Under the pieces are notes generated by a model. It was not told the origin of the DNA, searched no databases, and was given only the letters and a program-made list of their open reading frames with translations. This document shows, in pieces, positions 6,595 to 14,774 of a stretch of DNA of 16,161 nt. A program made the translations under genes and the position numbers. The stretch is from Schlegelella_A sp031360885 (GTDB lineage: Bacteria; Pseudomonadota; Gammaproteobacteria; Burkholderiales; Burkholderiaceae_C). Position 1 is the first letter of the stretch, and each line of letters begins with the position of its first letter. The stretch spans positions 1 to 16,161 of the forward strand of contig JANMCC010000137.1 in assembly GCA_031360885.1 (NCBI GenBank), given 5' to 3'.

Positions 6595-9321
6595 ATGAGT
6601 GAAATCAGTCGGGTCTCCCTGTTCGGCAAGCTCAACCCGCTCGTCTACAAGACGATCGAGGGAGCCACCGTCTTCTGCAAGCTGCGCGGCAATCCGTACG
6701 TCGAGCTCGTCCACTGGATGACGCAGCTGCTCGAGAACAACGCGTCCGACATCCATGCGATCGTCCGCCACTACGCGCTCGACGCCGCGGCGATGGCGCG
6801 CGACGTGACCGCGGCCCTCGACCGCTTGCCGCGCGGCTCGACCGCGCTCTCCGATTTCTCCGAGCACATCCCCGACGCGATAGAGCGCGGCTGGGTCTAC
6901 GGCTCGCTGCAGTTCGGCGACGGCGCGGTGCGCAGCGGCTACCTGCTGCTCGGCATGCTGAAGACGCCGCACCTGCGCAACGCCCTGCTCGCGATCTCCA
7001 AGGAGTTCGGCAAGATCAAGGTCGACGACCTGGCCGACGACCTGGCCACCATCGTCGGCAAGACCGGCGAGCAGGGCCAGGGGCCGCAGGACGGCAGCGG
7101 CCTGTCGGGCGGCCAGCCCGGCGAAGTCTCGGGCGCGATGGCGCCGGCGGCGATGGGCAAGCAGGAGGCGATCAAGAAGTACACGATCGATCTCACCGCC
7201 AAGGCCGAGAAGGGCGAGATGGATCCGGTGACCGGCCGCGACGACGAGATCCGGCAGATCGTCGACATCCTGATGCGCCGCCGGCAGAACAACCCGATCC
7301 TCACCGGCGAAGCCGGCGTCGGCAAGACGGCGGTCGTCGAAGGCTTTGCGCAGCGGCTGGCCCGTGGCGACGTGCCGCCGCAACTGCAGGGCGTCTCGCT
7401 GCTCTCCCTCGATCTCGGCCTGCTGCAGGCAGGCGCGTCGATGAAGGGAGAGTTCGAGCAAAGGCTGCGTCAGCTGATCGACGAGGTGCAGGCCAGCCCG
7501 AAGCCGATCATCCTGTTCATCGACGAGGTCCACACCCTGGTCGGCGCCGGCGGCGCGGCCGGAACCGGCGACGCCGCCAACCTGCTCAAGCCGGCCCTGG
7601 CACGCGGCACCTTGCGCACGATCGGCGCCACGACCTGGGCCGAGTACAAGAAGCACATCGAGAAGGATCCGGCGCTGACCCGGCGCTTCCAGGTGGTGCA
7701 GATCCCCGAGCCCGACGAGCTGAAGGCCGTTCTCATGCTGCGCGGTGTCGCCACCGTGCTCGAAAAGCACCACCGGGTGCAGCTGCTCGACGAGGCGATC
7801 GAGTCGGCGGTCAAGCTCTCGCACCGCTACATTCCGGCGCGCCAGCTCCCCGACAAGGCGGTCAGCCTGCTCGACACCGCCTGCGCCCGCGTCGCCGTCA
7901 GCCAGCATGCGATTCCGGCCGAGGTCGAGGACTGCCGGCGCCGCATCGAGTCGCTCGAGATCGAGGCCGCCATCATCGATCGCGAGTCCGCGGTCGGCGT
8001 CAACATCGGCACGCGAAAGAGCGATGTCGACGAGAAGCTCGCGTTCGAGCGCGATCGCCTGGTCGGGCTCGAGAAGCGCTGGCAGGACGAGAAGGTCATC
8101 GTCGACAAGGTGCTGGCCCTGCGCGCGCAATTGCGCGGCGACGACAAGCCGGTCGACCGGCCGGCGATCGGCGAAGGCGGCGACGTCGTCAAGCCGGCGG
8201 GCACGACGCCCGAGGAGGCCGAGCCGATCGATCGCGAGAAGGTCCTGGCCGAGCTGCGCGAGGAGCAGGGCAGGCTCGAAACGTTGCAGGGCGACAAGCC
8301 GCTGATCATGCCCTCGGTCGACGCCCAGGCGGTGGCCAGCGTCGTCGCCGACTGGACCGGCATTCCGGTCGGCCGGATGGTGAAGAACGAGCTGCAGGCG
8401 ATCCTGCAGCTCGGCGAGGCGCTCGGCAAGCGGGTGATCGGCCAGCAGCACGGTCTCGACATGATCGCGCGGCGGATCCAGACCTCGCGCGCCCGGCTCG
8501 ACAACCCGAACAAGCCGATCGGCGTGTTCATGCTCTGCGGCACCTCCGGCGTCGGCAAGACCGAGACCGCGCTGGCCCTGGCCGAGGCGCTCTACGGCGG
8601 CGAGCAGAACGTCATCACCATCAACATGAGCGAGTTCCAGGAGGCGCACACCGTCTCGTCGCTCAAGGGCGCGCCGCCGGGCTACGTCGGCTACGGCGAG
8701 GGCGGCATCCTGACCGAGGCGGTGCGCCGCCGACCCTATAGCGTGGTCCTGCTCGACGAGGTGGAAAAGGCCCACCCCGACGTGCACGAGCTGTTCTTCC
8801 AGGTCTTCGACAAGGGCCGCATGGAAGACGGCGAAGGCCGGATGATCGACTTCAAGAACACGATCATCCTGCTCACGTCGAACGCCGGCTCCGAGCTGGT
8901 GATGAACATGTGCAAGGACCCGGAACTGCTGCCCGACCCCGAGTCGCTGGCGACGGCGATGGCCGAGCCGCTGCAGAAGATCTTCCCGCCGGCGCTGCTC
9001 GGCCGCCTGGTCGTGATTCCGTACTACCCGCTCTCCGACGACATGCTCGGGCAGATCGTCCGCCTGCAACTCAACAGGATCAAGAAGCGGGTCGCCGAGA
9101 ACCACAAGATTCCGTTCGAATACAGCGACGACGCGGTCAAGCTGATCGTCAAGCGCTGCAACAACGCGGAGTCGGGCGGGCGCATCATCGATTCGATCCT
9201 CACCAACACCGTGCTGCCCAAGGTCTCGATCGAATACCTGTCGCGTGCCGCCGAAGGCAGCGAACTCAAGGCCGTGCGCCTCGGGGTCGCCGACGACGAT
9301 TTCACCTACGCCTTCGAATAG
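6595..9321 (+). CDS. clpV: T6SS sheath-recycling AAA+ ATPase ClpV (TssH)
   Basis: A 908-aa ClpB/Hsp100-class ATPase of the ClpV family, which extracts and unfolds TssB/TssC from contracted sheaths. The N-domain (about residues 1-160) is followed by a Gly/Gln-rich linker (about 158-188). AAA domain 1 has Walker A GEAGVGKT (238-245) and Walker B ILFIDE (306-311). The middle coiled-coil domain spans roughly residues 425-580. AAA domain 2 has Walker A GTSGVGKT (649-656) and Walker B VVLLDE (717-722), and the pore-loop segment GYVGYGEGG precedes the latter. Both ATPase sites look intact. The N-terminal LFGKLNPLVYKTIEGATVFC and the weakly conserved N-domain are typical of ClpV rather than housekeeping ClpB, and the flanking baseplate and vgrG genes confirm this. 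Confidence 0.97.
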   Translation: MSEISRVSLFGKLNPLVYKTIEGATVFCKLRGNPYVELVHWMTQLLENNASDIHAIVRHYALDAAAMARDVTAALDRLPRGSTALSDFSEHIPDAIERGWVYGSLQFGDGAVRSGYLLLGMLKTPHLRNALLAISKEFGKIKVDDLADDLATIVGKTGEQGQGPQDGSGLSGGQPGEVSGAMAPAAMGKQEAIKKYTIDLTAKAEKGEMDPVTGRDDEIRQIVDILMRRRQNNPILTGEAGVGKTAVVEGFAQRLARGDVPPQLQGVSLLSLDLGLLQAGASMKGEFEQRLRQLIDEVQASPKPIILFIDEVHTLVGAGGAAGTGDAANLLKPALARGTLRTIGATTWAEYKKHIEKDPALTRRFQVVQIPEPDELKAVLMLRGVATVLEKHHRVQLLDEAIESAVKLSHRYIPARQLPDKAVSLLDTACARVAVSQHAIPAEVEDCRRRIESLEIEAAIIDRESAVGVNIGTRKSDVDEKLAFERDRLVGLEKRWQDEKVIVDKVLALRAQLRGDDKPVDRPAIGEGGDVVKPAGTTPEEAEPIDREKVLAELREEQGRLETLQGDKPLIMPSVDAQAVASVVADWTGIPVGRMVKNELQAILQLGEALGKRVIGQQHGLDMIARRIQTSRARLDNPNKPIGVFMLCGTSGVGKTETALALAEALYGGEQNVITINMSEFQEAHTVSSLKGAPPGYVGYGEGGILTEAVRRRPYSVVLLDEVEKAHPDVHELFFQVFDKGRMEDGEGRMIDFKNTIILLTSNAGSELVMNMCKDPELLPDPESLATAMAEPLQKIFPPALLGRLVVIPYYPLSDDMLGQIVRLQLNRIKKRVAENHKIPFEYSDDAVKLIVKRCNNAESGGRIIDSILTNTVLPKVSIEYLSRAAEGSELKAVRLGVADDDFTYAFE

Positions 9322-9333
9322 GGCGAACCCACC

Positions 9334-9337
9334 GGAG
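9334..9337 (+). promoter_or_regulatory. Ribosome binding site of vgrG
   Basis: GGAG lies eight bases before the ATG at 9346, in the 24-base gap after the clpV stop. It favours 9346 over the in-frame ATG two codons later (9352). Confidence 0.6.
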
Positions 9338-9345
9338 ACTCCGTC

Positions 9346-11487
9346 ATGGACATGTTGGGAGGCGCCGCCGCGGAAGCGACGATCAGCATCAAGGCGAAGG
9401 AAGGCAACTACTACGTCATGAGCATGATCGGCCACGAGCATCTGGGGCAGATGTACGAGTACGTGGTCGAGCTGGCGGAGGTTCCCGAGGAGTCGCTCAA
9501 CCCGTTGTCCGAGCCGGAGCCGCCCGACCTGGCCAAGCTGATCGGCACGGCCGCCACGGTCAGCCTGAATCTCGAGAACAGCGACAACAAGCGCTACTTC
9601 TACGGCTACGTCACCAAGGCCAAGCGCGGCGAGAAGCGGGGCCGCTACACGATCTACACGATCACGCTGCGCCCGGGCATCTGGTTCATGACGCAGTCGA
9701 AGGACAGCAAGGTCTTCCAGGAGAAGAGCGTCAAGGAGGTGATCACCGAGATCCTCCAGGAATACAGCATCGATGCCCAGTGGGACATCACGGAAACGTA
9801 CCCGAAGCTCGACTACTGCGTTCAGTACAACGAAACCGACTTCGACTTCGTGCACCGCCTGCTGGAGGAGGCGGGGATCTACTACCACTTCGAGCACGAC
9901 GACGATGCGCACAAGATGGTGCTGAAGGACTCGATCGCCTCGCACGAGGCGTATCCCAGCGACTCGACGATCAAGTGGCGCATGGCCATGAGCGACGAGC
10001 CGACGATCACCGCGTGGTACGTGCAGCAGGAGGTCCGCACCGCGGAGACCATCCTGACCGAGTACGACTTCCTTGCGCCGGCGACAAAGAACGAGGGCAC
10101 CGCGAAGGCGAAGGAGCCGCCCGAGATGCTCGGCAAGATGGACTGGTTCGAGCATCCGGCCCGGGTCGTGCAGAACGCGATCAAGCCGGACACGCAGCCG
10201 GTCACCACGCCGATCAAGCAGCGCGCGACGGTGCGCATGGAGGAGCTGCAGAGCTGCTATGCCTCGGCGACCGGCAAGACCAACGTGCGCGACCTCGCGC
10301 TGGGGATGACCTTCGACATCGAGAACGAGTCGAACAGCGACGACGACGGCACCTACGTGGTGGTGAGCGCCATCTACCGCATCGACTTCGGCGGCGTCGA
10401 AGGGGTCGACGAGCTGAAGTCGACCAGCAACCACGAGGGATACACCTGCGACTTCCTCTGCGTGAGCAAGAAGGGCCTGAACTACAGAACCCCGCGGGTG
10501 ACGCCGCGACCGGTGATCGCCGGCCCGCAGACGGCGATCGTCGTCGGCACCAGCGGCAAGGAGATCGAGACCGACAAGCACGGCCGGATCAAGGTCCAGT
10601 TCCACTGGGACCGGCTCGGCAAGAACGACCAGAACAGCTCGTGCTGGGTGCGCGTGGCGCACCCCTTCGCCGGCAAAGGCTACGGGATGTTCACGTTGCC
10701 GAGAGTCAAGGACGAGGTCGTGGTGCACTTCCTCGACGGCGACCCGGACCGGCCGCTGATCATCGGTGCGGTCTACAACAACGTGAACATGATGGCGTGG
10801 AAGCTGCCCGAGCAGGCCACCCTGACGGGATACAAGAGCCGGACCAGCGACGGCGGCACCGAGAAGACGGCCAACGAACTTCGCTTCGACGACAAGAAGG
10901 ACAAGGAATACATCTGGTTCCACGCCGAGCGCGACTTCCATCGCCAGGTCGAGCACGACGCCTTCGACTGGGTGGGCAACAACGAATCGGTCAAGGTGAC
11001 GCTCACGCGCAAGGAGGCGATCGGCAAGAACTGGTTCGTCGACGTCACCGAAGATGTCATGCACAACTTCGGCAAGGACCTGCACGTCAACGTCGCCGGC
11101 GACATCTTCTACACCGGCGAAGCGACCTTCCAGCTCAAGCTCACCAAGGACATGAACGTGAAGAGCGACGGCGACGTCTCGATCGAAGCCTCGGGCAAGA
11201 TCACGCTCAAGGCCGCGAGCATCATCATCGAGGGCTCGAGCGCGGTCACGCTGAAGTCGGGCGGTTCGACGGTCAACCTGGCCGGGGCGGGCGTCGACAT
11301 CGTCGGCAGCATGGTGAAGGTCAACTCCGGCGGCGGCGGCGCGGGGGCGAGCCCGGGGAAGGTGGACAAGGCCAAGAAGGAAGACTCGATCACGCCGGAA
11401 AAGAAGAGCGCCTACGAAGACACCTTCAAGGACCCGTTGCCCGATTCCGACGGCGGCACCGGCAAGAACAGTTCGAAGGCGTCCTGA
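9346..11487 (+). CDS. vgrG: T6SS spike protein VgrG (TssI)
   Basis: A 713-aa VgrG, the trimeric spike at the tip of the Hcp tube. The gp27-like region spans roughly residues 10-390 and includes the motif YNETDFDFVHRLLEEAGIYY (161-180). The gp5-like OB-fold follows (DKHGRIKVQFHWDR from about residue 410, then CWVRVA, LPRVKDEVVVHFLDGDPDRPLIIG). Then comes a beta-helix needle of alternating-strand repeats, ending near residues 606-660 (DVSIEASGKITLKAAS, then GVDIVGSMVKVNSGG). The last 53 residues (661-713) are Gly-rich and then charged (Lys, Asp, Glu, Ser) without a recognisable effector domain. The gene is followed by a DUF4123 adaptor gene, the usual cargo arrangement. No PAAR gene lies in the window. 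Confidence 0.96.
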   Translation: MDMLGGAAAEATISIKAKEGNYYVMSMIGHEHLGQMYEYVVELAEVPEESLNPLSEPEPPDLAKLIGTAATVSLNLENSDNKRYFYGYVTKAKRGEKRGRYTIYTITLRPGIWFMTQSKDSKVFQEKSVKEVITEILQEYSIDAQWDITETYPKLDYCVQYNETDFDFVHRLLEEAGIYYHFEHDDDAHKMVLKDSIASHEAYPSDSTIKWRMAMSDEPTITAWYVQQEVRTAETILTEYDFLAPATKNEGTAKAKEPPEMLGKMDWFEHPARVVQNAIKPDTQPVTTPIKQRATVRMEELQSCYASATGKTNVRDLALGMTFDIENESNSDDDGTYVVVSAIYRIDFGGVEGVDELKSTSNHEGYTCDFLCVSKKGLNYRTPRVTPRPVIAGPQTAIVVGTSGKEIETDKHGRIKVQFHWDRLGKNDQNSSCWVRVAHPFAGKGYGMFTLPRVKDEVVVHFLDGDPDRPLIIGAVYNNVNMMAWKLPEQATLTGYKSRTSDGGTEKTANELRFDDKKDKEYIWFHAERDFHRQVEHDAFDWVGNNESVKVTLTRKEAIGKNWFVDVTEDVMHNFGKDLHVNVAGDIFYTGEATFQLKLTKDMNVKSDGDVSIEASGKITLKAASIIIEGSSAVTLKSGGSTVNLAGAGVDIVGSMVKVNSGGGGAGASPGKVDKAKKEDSITPEKKSAYEDTFKDPLPDSDGGTGKNSSKAS

Positions 11488-11511
11488 TCCGGTGTTTCTG
11501 CCTGGGATTCG

Positions 11512-12060
11512 ATGAGTACCGCGTTCTCGGCAGCCCAGCTGCGTGCCTCTCTCTGGGCGCGACAGGGCTCGCGCGTCCACGCCGTGATCGACGGGCTGGT
11601 GATTCCGGGCATCGAAGAAAAGCTGAAGGGAGCGCAGCTGGCCGGATGGGATTGCCTGCAGCGCGGCGCGATGAGCGCCGAGGCGGCCGCGCGCGCCCCC
11701 TATCTGGCCGAGCTCGGCGAGAGCTCGCCGTTCACCGATTGGCTGCTCGGCGAAGCGACGCCCACCTATCCGGGCTGGGGCCTGCTCAGCATTTCGATGA
11801 AGCCGCTGCTGCCCGTGCGCGAGCATTGCCGCACGATCGGCGAAGTGATCCTGCCCGACGGCGATCGACGCGCCTGGCGCTGGTACGACCCCGAAGTGCT
11901 GCAGGCCATCCTGCCGACGCTGCTCGCCGGCCAGCTCGACGAGGTCTTCGGTCTGGGGCAGACGATCGTCCTCCCCGCGGCCGATGCCTGGACCTGGTTG
12001 TCGATGGAGCAGGGCATCCTGGCCACCGATGTCCGGCCGCTGATGGCGGCTGCGCGCTGA
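11512..12060 (+). CDS. DUF4123 domain protein, VgrG cargo adaptor (Tap/TEC type)
   Basis: A 182-aa protein consisting almost only of a DUF4123 domain. Features are VHAVIDGLVIPGIEEKL (residues 22-38), APYLAELGESSPFTDWLLGE (62-81), GWGLLSI and PVREHCRTIGEVILPDGDRRAWRWYDPEVLQAILPTL. Members of this family (Tap-1/TEC) load specific effectors onto a cognate VgrG and are normally encoded between vgrG and the effector gene, as here. Many are 250-300 aa with a C-terminal helical extension; this one ends soon after the core domain. A helical region resembling such T6SS-associated domains instead opens the next gene. The ATG at 11512 has only a weak GGGA upstream. The gap to vgrG is 24 bases. Confidence 0.87.
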   Translation: MSTAFSAAQLRASLWARQGSRVHAVIDGLVIPGIEEKLKGAQLAGWDCLQRGAMSAEAAARAPYLAELGESSPFTDWLLGEATPTYPGWGLLSISMKPLLPVREHCRTIGEVILPDGDRRAWRWYDPEVLQAILPTLLAGQLDEVFGLGQTIVLPAADAWTWLSMEQGILATDVRPLMAAAR

Positions 12061-12067
12061 AGCCGCG

Positions 12068-13846
12068 ATGCTGCGCCTGACCTGGGAACAGTTCGACCGG
12101 CTGGAGCAGCTGACGCTGAAGCGTCATGCGGCGAGCATCAGCAGCGTCCTGGCGGAAACCTGGCCGGCGCTGACCGAGCGGCTGCAGGACCGCTGGCCGG
12201 CGTTCGTCGAGGCTGCGGTGCAGCAGGGTCGAAAGCACGGCCTGCGCGATGCCTGCGACCTCGCGCGCTATGCCTGCCTGTGGTGCATCTGGGGTCCCGC
12301 CTTCGACGGCAAACCCTCGTTCGCCTGGGCGGCCGAGATCCTGGGCGATTCGCGGCGCAGTGCCGCCCTCAAGCTGCATCAGCTCGCGCATCGCACCCGC
12401 CTGGAGTTGCAGCAGCGCCATGCGGCGCAGGGTGCCACTCCGGCGGCCGCCGGCGCCGCCGCGGCGCTCACCACCGCGCAGTTCGAAACCGCGCTGACAG
12501 CCGTCGACGCCCGGATGAGCGTGCTGGCCGCGGCGCGCTCGGTGTTCCCGTCGAGCCAGGTGGTGGTGGTCGCCGTCAAGCCCTGCGATCTCGGCTCGAT
12601 CGACATGATGGTGGCCGAGGCGGAGAACCTGCAGGAGTACCGCCACACGGCGAATGGCTGGCAGCGCTTCGCCGTCGCCAAGGTGGCCGACGGCGCGGTC
12701 AAGTGGACGCGCGCTCCGGACGAGCCGGTGGAACTCGCGGTCGTGAGCCACGCCCTGCGCCGCGGCGCGCCTGCCCGGCTGAATCTGCGCATCGAAACCC
12801 ATGCCGTCTGCGATCCGAAGGTCCACCCGGAGGTCGTGCATGTGGGCGCCGAAGGCCAGCTCGCATGGAAGGGACGCGACACGGCGCGCCTCAGCCTCGC
12901 GCTCTATGCTCCGACTCCGCCCGCCCTCGCGCCGAGCGCGGCTCGGCCCGGCATCGCCGCCGAGGCCCCGTTCGACCGGCAGACGGTACGGGTCGCGAGT
13001 TGCGGCCTGCGCGACGCCGGCGCGCCGTTCGGCGACGTCGCCATGGAAGTGCGCGTCTACGACGCGGCCCAGTGGCTGACCGAAGTGCGCCATCCCGCGT
13101 GGGAGCCCATGGTCTGGCCCGGGTCTGCCGAGGGCGAGGCCGCGCCCTCGGCCACCTGCAAGCTCGAGAAGGACGGCGCGGCCGACGATGCGAACGCATG
13201 GCAGCGGTCGTGGTGCGAGCTGCATGCGGCCTTTCGCGCCGGCATGGAGAAGCTCTACAACGAATGGGCCCGCGTGCTCGACAACCCGGCCTCGCGCCTC
13301 GAGGTCGAGGCCTCGCCGCTGGTCGGCCAGGCCGGCGTCACCTGGGGCTGGCGTCGCACCGGCGCGGCCAGCGTGGTGATGCGGACCGAAGGGGCGCTCG
13401 ACCTGCTCGCGCTCTCGCTCGAGCTGCGTCTCTCTGGCGAGCTGGTGGAAGGCCAGGCGCGATCGCGCATCCGGGTTCATTGCAAGGGCCGCAGCGAATT
13501 GCGTATGAACCTGGCCCAGCTCGGCGACAAGGGCCAGGAAGGACAGGACCTCAAGTCGGTGCTGCGCACTTGGCGCTTTCCGTTCACGCTCGAGATCGAG
13601 CCCCTTGCCGGCGCCGAGCCCCTGACCCTCAGCGCCGCCGCCGGACCGATGGCGATCAGCGGTGCGCTCGTCGGCGAGTGCGGCCTGCGGCCGCGCGGCG
13701 ACGCCGTTGGCTTGCAGTGGTTCTTCGCCCTGCGCGCTGAGCCCGTCGCGATCGTCACCGAGATCTCCGATCCGGTGCTCGGCGGAACGCGCAAGGCGCG
13801 CAAGATCTTCCCCGCGTTGTCGCTTGTCGACTGGTCGGCCGGCTGA
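12068..13846 (+). CDS. Uncharacterised 592-aa protein in T6SS cargo position
   Basis: I do not recognise a named family. The first ~115 residues look helical (LTWEQFDRLEQLTLKRHAAS, then VQQGRKHGLRDACDLARY, then WGPAFDGKPSFAWAAEIL). From memory this resembles a helical region found in small proteins next to VgrG/DUF4123 genes ('HGL...RY...G..FD..P..PWA..IL'). Residues 116-140 are an Ala-rich linker. The remaining ~450 residues look beta-rich, with many alternating strands and no visible catalytic motif. There is no signal peptide and no membrane helix. It starts 7 bases after the DUF4123 stop, so it is likely cotranscribed and may be the cargo. It could be a new effector, or a large adaptor or structural component. 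Downstream, a 74-bp repeat separates it from the 268-aa gene. Confidence 0.8.
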   Translation: MLRLTWEQFDRLEQLTLKRHAASISSVLAETWPALTERLQDRWPAFVEAAVQQGRKHGLRDACDLARYACLWCIWGPAFDGKPSFAWAAEILGDSRRSAALKLHQLAHRTRLELQQRHAAQGATPAAAGAAAALTTAQFETALTAVDARMSVLAAARSVFPSSQVVVVAVKPCDLGSIDMMVAEAENLQEYRHTANGWQRFAVAKVADGAVKWTRAPDEPVELAVVSHALRRGAPARLNLRIETHAVCDPKVHPEVVHVGAEGQLAWKGRDTARLSLALYAPTPPALAPSAARPGIAAEAPFDRQTVRVASCGLRDAGAPFGDVAMEVRVYDAAQWLTEVRHPAWEPMVWPGSAEGEAAPSATCKLEKDGAADDANAWQRSWCELHAAFRAGMEKLYNEWARVLDNPASRLEVEASPLVGQAGVTWGWRRTGAASVVMRTEGALDLLALSLELRLSGELVEGQARSRIRVHCKGRSELRMNLAQLGDKGQEGQDLKSVLRTWRFPFTLEIEPLAGAEPLTLSAAAGPMAISGALVGECGLRPRGDAVGLQWFFALRAEPVAIVTEISDPVLGGTRKARKIFPALSLVDWSAG

Positions 13847-13850
13847 CATG
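13843..13850 (+). repeat. Left copy of an 8-bp direct repeat flanking the REP-like element
   Basis: CTGACATG covers the stop codon of the 592-aa gene (TGA 13844-13846). An identical copy lies at 13925-13932. The bases just outside and inside the two copies differ, so the match is exactly 8 bp. Confidence 0.7.
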
Positions 13851-13924
13851 CTGAGCCCCCACGCTCTCTTCGTTCGCTGCCCCCCGAGGGGGCGGTCAGT
13901 GCCCTTGGGGCGGCCCGGCGAGCA
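13851..13924. repeat. REP-like GC-rich interspersed element
   Basis: The 74 bases between the two CTGACATG copies are unlike the coding DNA around them. They contain GCCCCCCGAGGGGGC (13879-13893), a 6-bp stem with a three-base loop, and GCCC-TTG-GGGC (13901-13911), a 4-bp stem. From memory, very similar sequences (TGAGCCCCCACGCTC..., GCTGCCCCCCGAGGGGGC, CTTGGGGCGGCCCGGCG) occur many times between genes in Burkholderiales genomes; I could not run a search. The element fills the junction between two genes without disrupting either. Confidence 0.65.
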
Positions 13925-13929
13925 CTGAC
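13895..13929 (+). promoter_or_regulatory. 8-bp inverted repeat just before a start codon
   Basis: GTCAGTGC (13895-13902) and GCACTGAC (13922-13929) are perfect reverse complements. They enclose 19 GC-rich bases and end one base before the ATG at 13930. In mRNA this could form a stable hairpin over the region where a ribosome would bind, and no Shine-Dalgarno is visible there. The sequence shows the pairing; the regulatory effect is inferred. Confidence 0.5.
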
Positions 13930-13932
13930 ATG
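13925..13932 (+). repeat. Right copy of the 8-bp direct repeat
   Basis: CTGACATG here provides the ATG (13930-13932) of the 268-aa gene. Together with the copy at 13843-13850 it looks like a target-site duplication around the REP-like element. Confidence 0.7.
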
Positions 13933-14736
13933 GCGATGGACCGTCTCCTGATGCTCGAGCTCGCCGCCGGCGGCTGCGCAGTCGAGGTTCATCTCAACGG
14001 CATGCCCCTGGCCGCGCTCGGGCCCGCAGGGGGCAGCACCAGCCTGGCGGTCCACGAGTACACCCTGGCCGGGCGCAACGAGCTGACGCTGGTGGTCGGG
14101 CCGGTCGCGCCGGGCGCGGCGGCGCCGAGCCAGCCCCGGGTCGCGATCGGCGCGACCTGGGCGCGCGCGCGCCTGGTGTTGGTGCGGCACGGCCAGTCGC
14201 CGGCCGATCCGGAGGCACGCGTGCTCGGTGTCGCCGAGTGGGCAACCCCCGAGGGGCGCTCGTACGACGCACCTTCGGCGCACAAGCGCGAGGTCGACTT
14301 GCCGGTCAACTTTCCGCGCTGGCGCTGGCTCGACGCGCCGCCGATCGACATCAACGATCCGGTCCGGCGCGGCATCCTCGAGTTCCTTCAACAACTCGCG
14401 GTCGAGCTCGGCCGCGGCAATCCCGAGCCGCTGATCGCCGTCTCGAAGTTGCGCTTCGACGAGCTGGCGATCGCCTATCAGGGCGACGCCAACCTCGCGG
14501 TGCAGCGCTTTCGCGACCAAGTGCAGGGGCTGTATGCTGCGAAAGCATTGAAGGTGCTGCCGCCGGTCGCTGCCGAGCTGGTGCTGCGGCCCGTGGTGGA
14601 CGGAAGGCTGATCGAATGCCTATCGCCCACCGGCGGGCCGGCACTGCGAACCAGCAACGAGGCTCCGGAACTCGGCGATCAGGCCTGGCCGATCCGGTTG
14701 GCGATGGTCGAAGGAAGAATCTATGTCCTGCGTTGA
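13930..14736 (+). CDS. Uncharacterised 268-aa T6SS-associated protein
   Basis: Not a family I can name. The N-terminal third looks beta-rich (LLMLELAAGGCAVEVHLNG, residues 6-24; then VHEYTLAGRNELTLVVGP, 40-57). The middle has LPVNFPRWRWLD, then a helical block RRGILEFLQQLAVELGRGN. The end is strand-rich (ELVLRPVVDGRLIECLSPTGGPALRTSN). From memory, similar uncharacterised proteins occur in other betaproteobacterial T6SS loci. There is no signal peptide, membrane segment or catalytic motif. The ATG at 13930 abuts a hairpin and lacks a clear ribosome site; the ATG at 13936 is an alternative. Lying next to a putative cargo gene it could be an immunity protein, but its length and apparent conservation fit an accessory component equally well. 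Confidence 0.78.
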   Translation: MAMDRLLMLELAAGGCAVEVHLNGMPLAALGPAGGSTSLAVHEYTLAGRNELTLVVGPVAPGAAAPSQPRVAIGATWARARLVLVRHGQSPADPEARVLGVAEWATPEGRSYDAPSAHKREVDLPVNFPRWRWLDAPPIDINDPVRRGILEFLQQLAVELGRGNPEPLIAVSKLRFDELAIAYQGDANLAVQRFRDQVQGLYAAKALKVLPPVAAELVLRPVVDGRLIECLSPTGGPALRTSNEAPELGDQAWPIRLAMVEGRIYVLR

Positions 14737-14774
14737 GCGAGCCTGCCGGAGGCAGCGGGGTAGAGAGCCGAATC

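Noticed and set aside
6484..11826. A 1780-codon open frame on the minus strand opposite clpV and vgrG
   Set aside because: It is the mirror of two unmistakable genes. Its translation is rich in Arg, Leu, Val, Asp and His without any domain, as expected opposite GC-rich coding DNA with few A/T third positions.
11786..13849. 687-codon minus-strand open frame opposite the 592-aa gene
   Set aside because: Because the + strand protein is of unknown family I considered both strands. The + frame has balanced composition, plausible helices and strands, operon spacing and a start 7 bases after the upstream stop. The minus frame is Arg/Gly/Ala-rich and has no matching context.
13848..13928. 26-codon ORF inside the REP-like element
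   Set aside because: It has no ribosome site and encodes only the repeat. I mention it for possible coupling but do not call it a gene.
14743..14755. CTGCC-GGA-GGCAG hairpin after the 268-aa gene as a terminator
   Set aside because: The stem is only 5 bp and no T-run follows, so intrinsic termination is unlikely.
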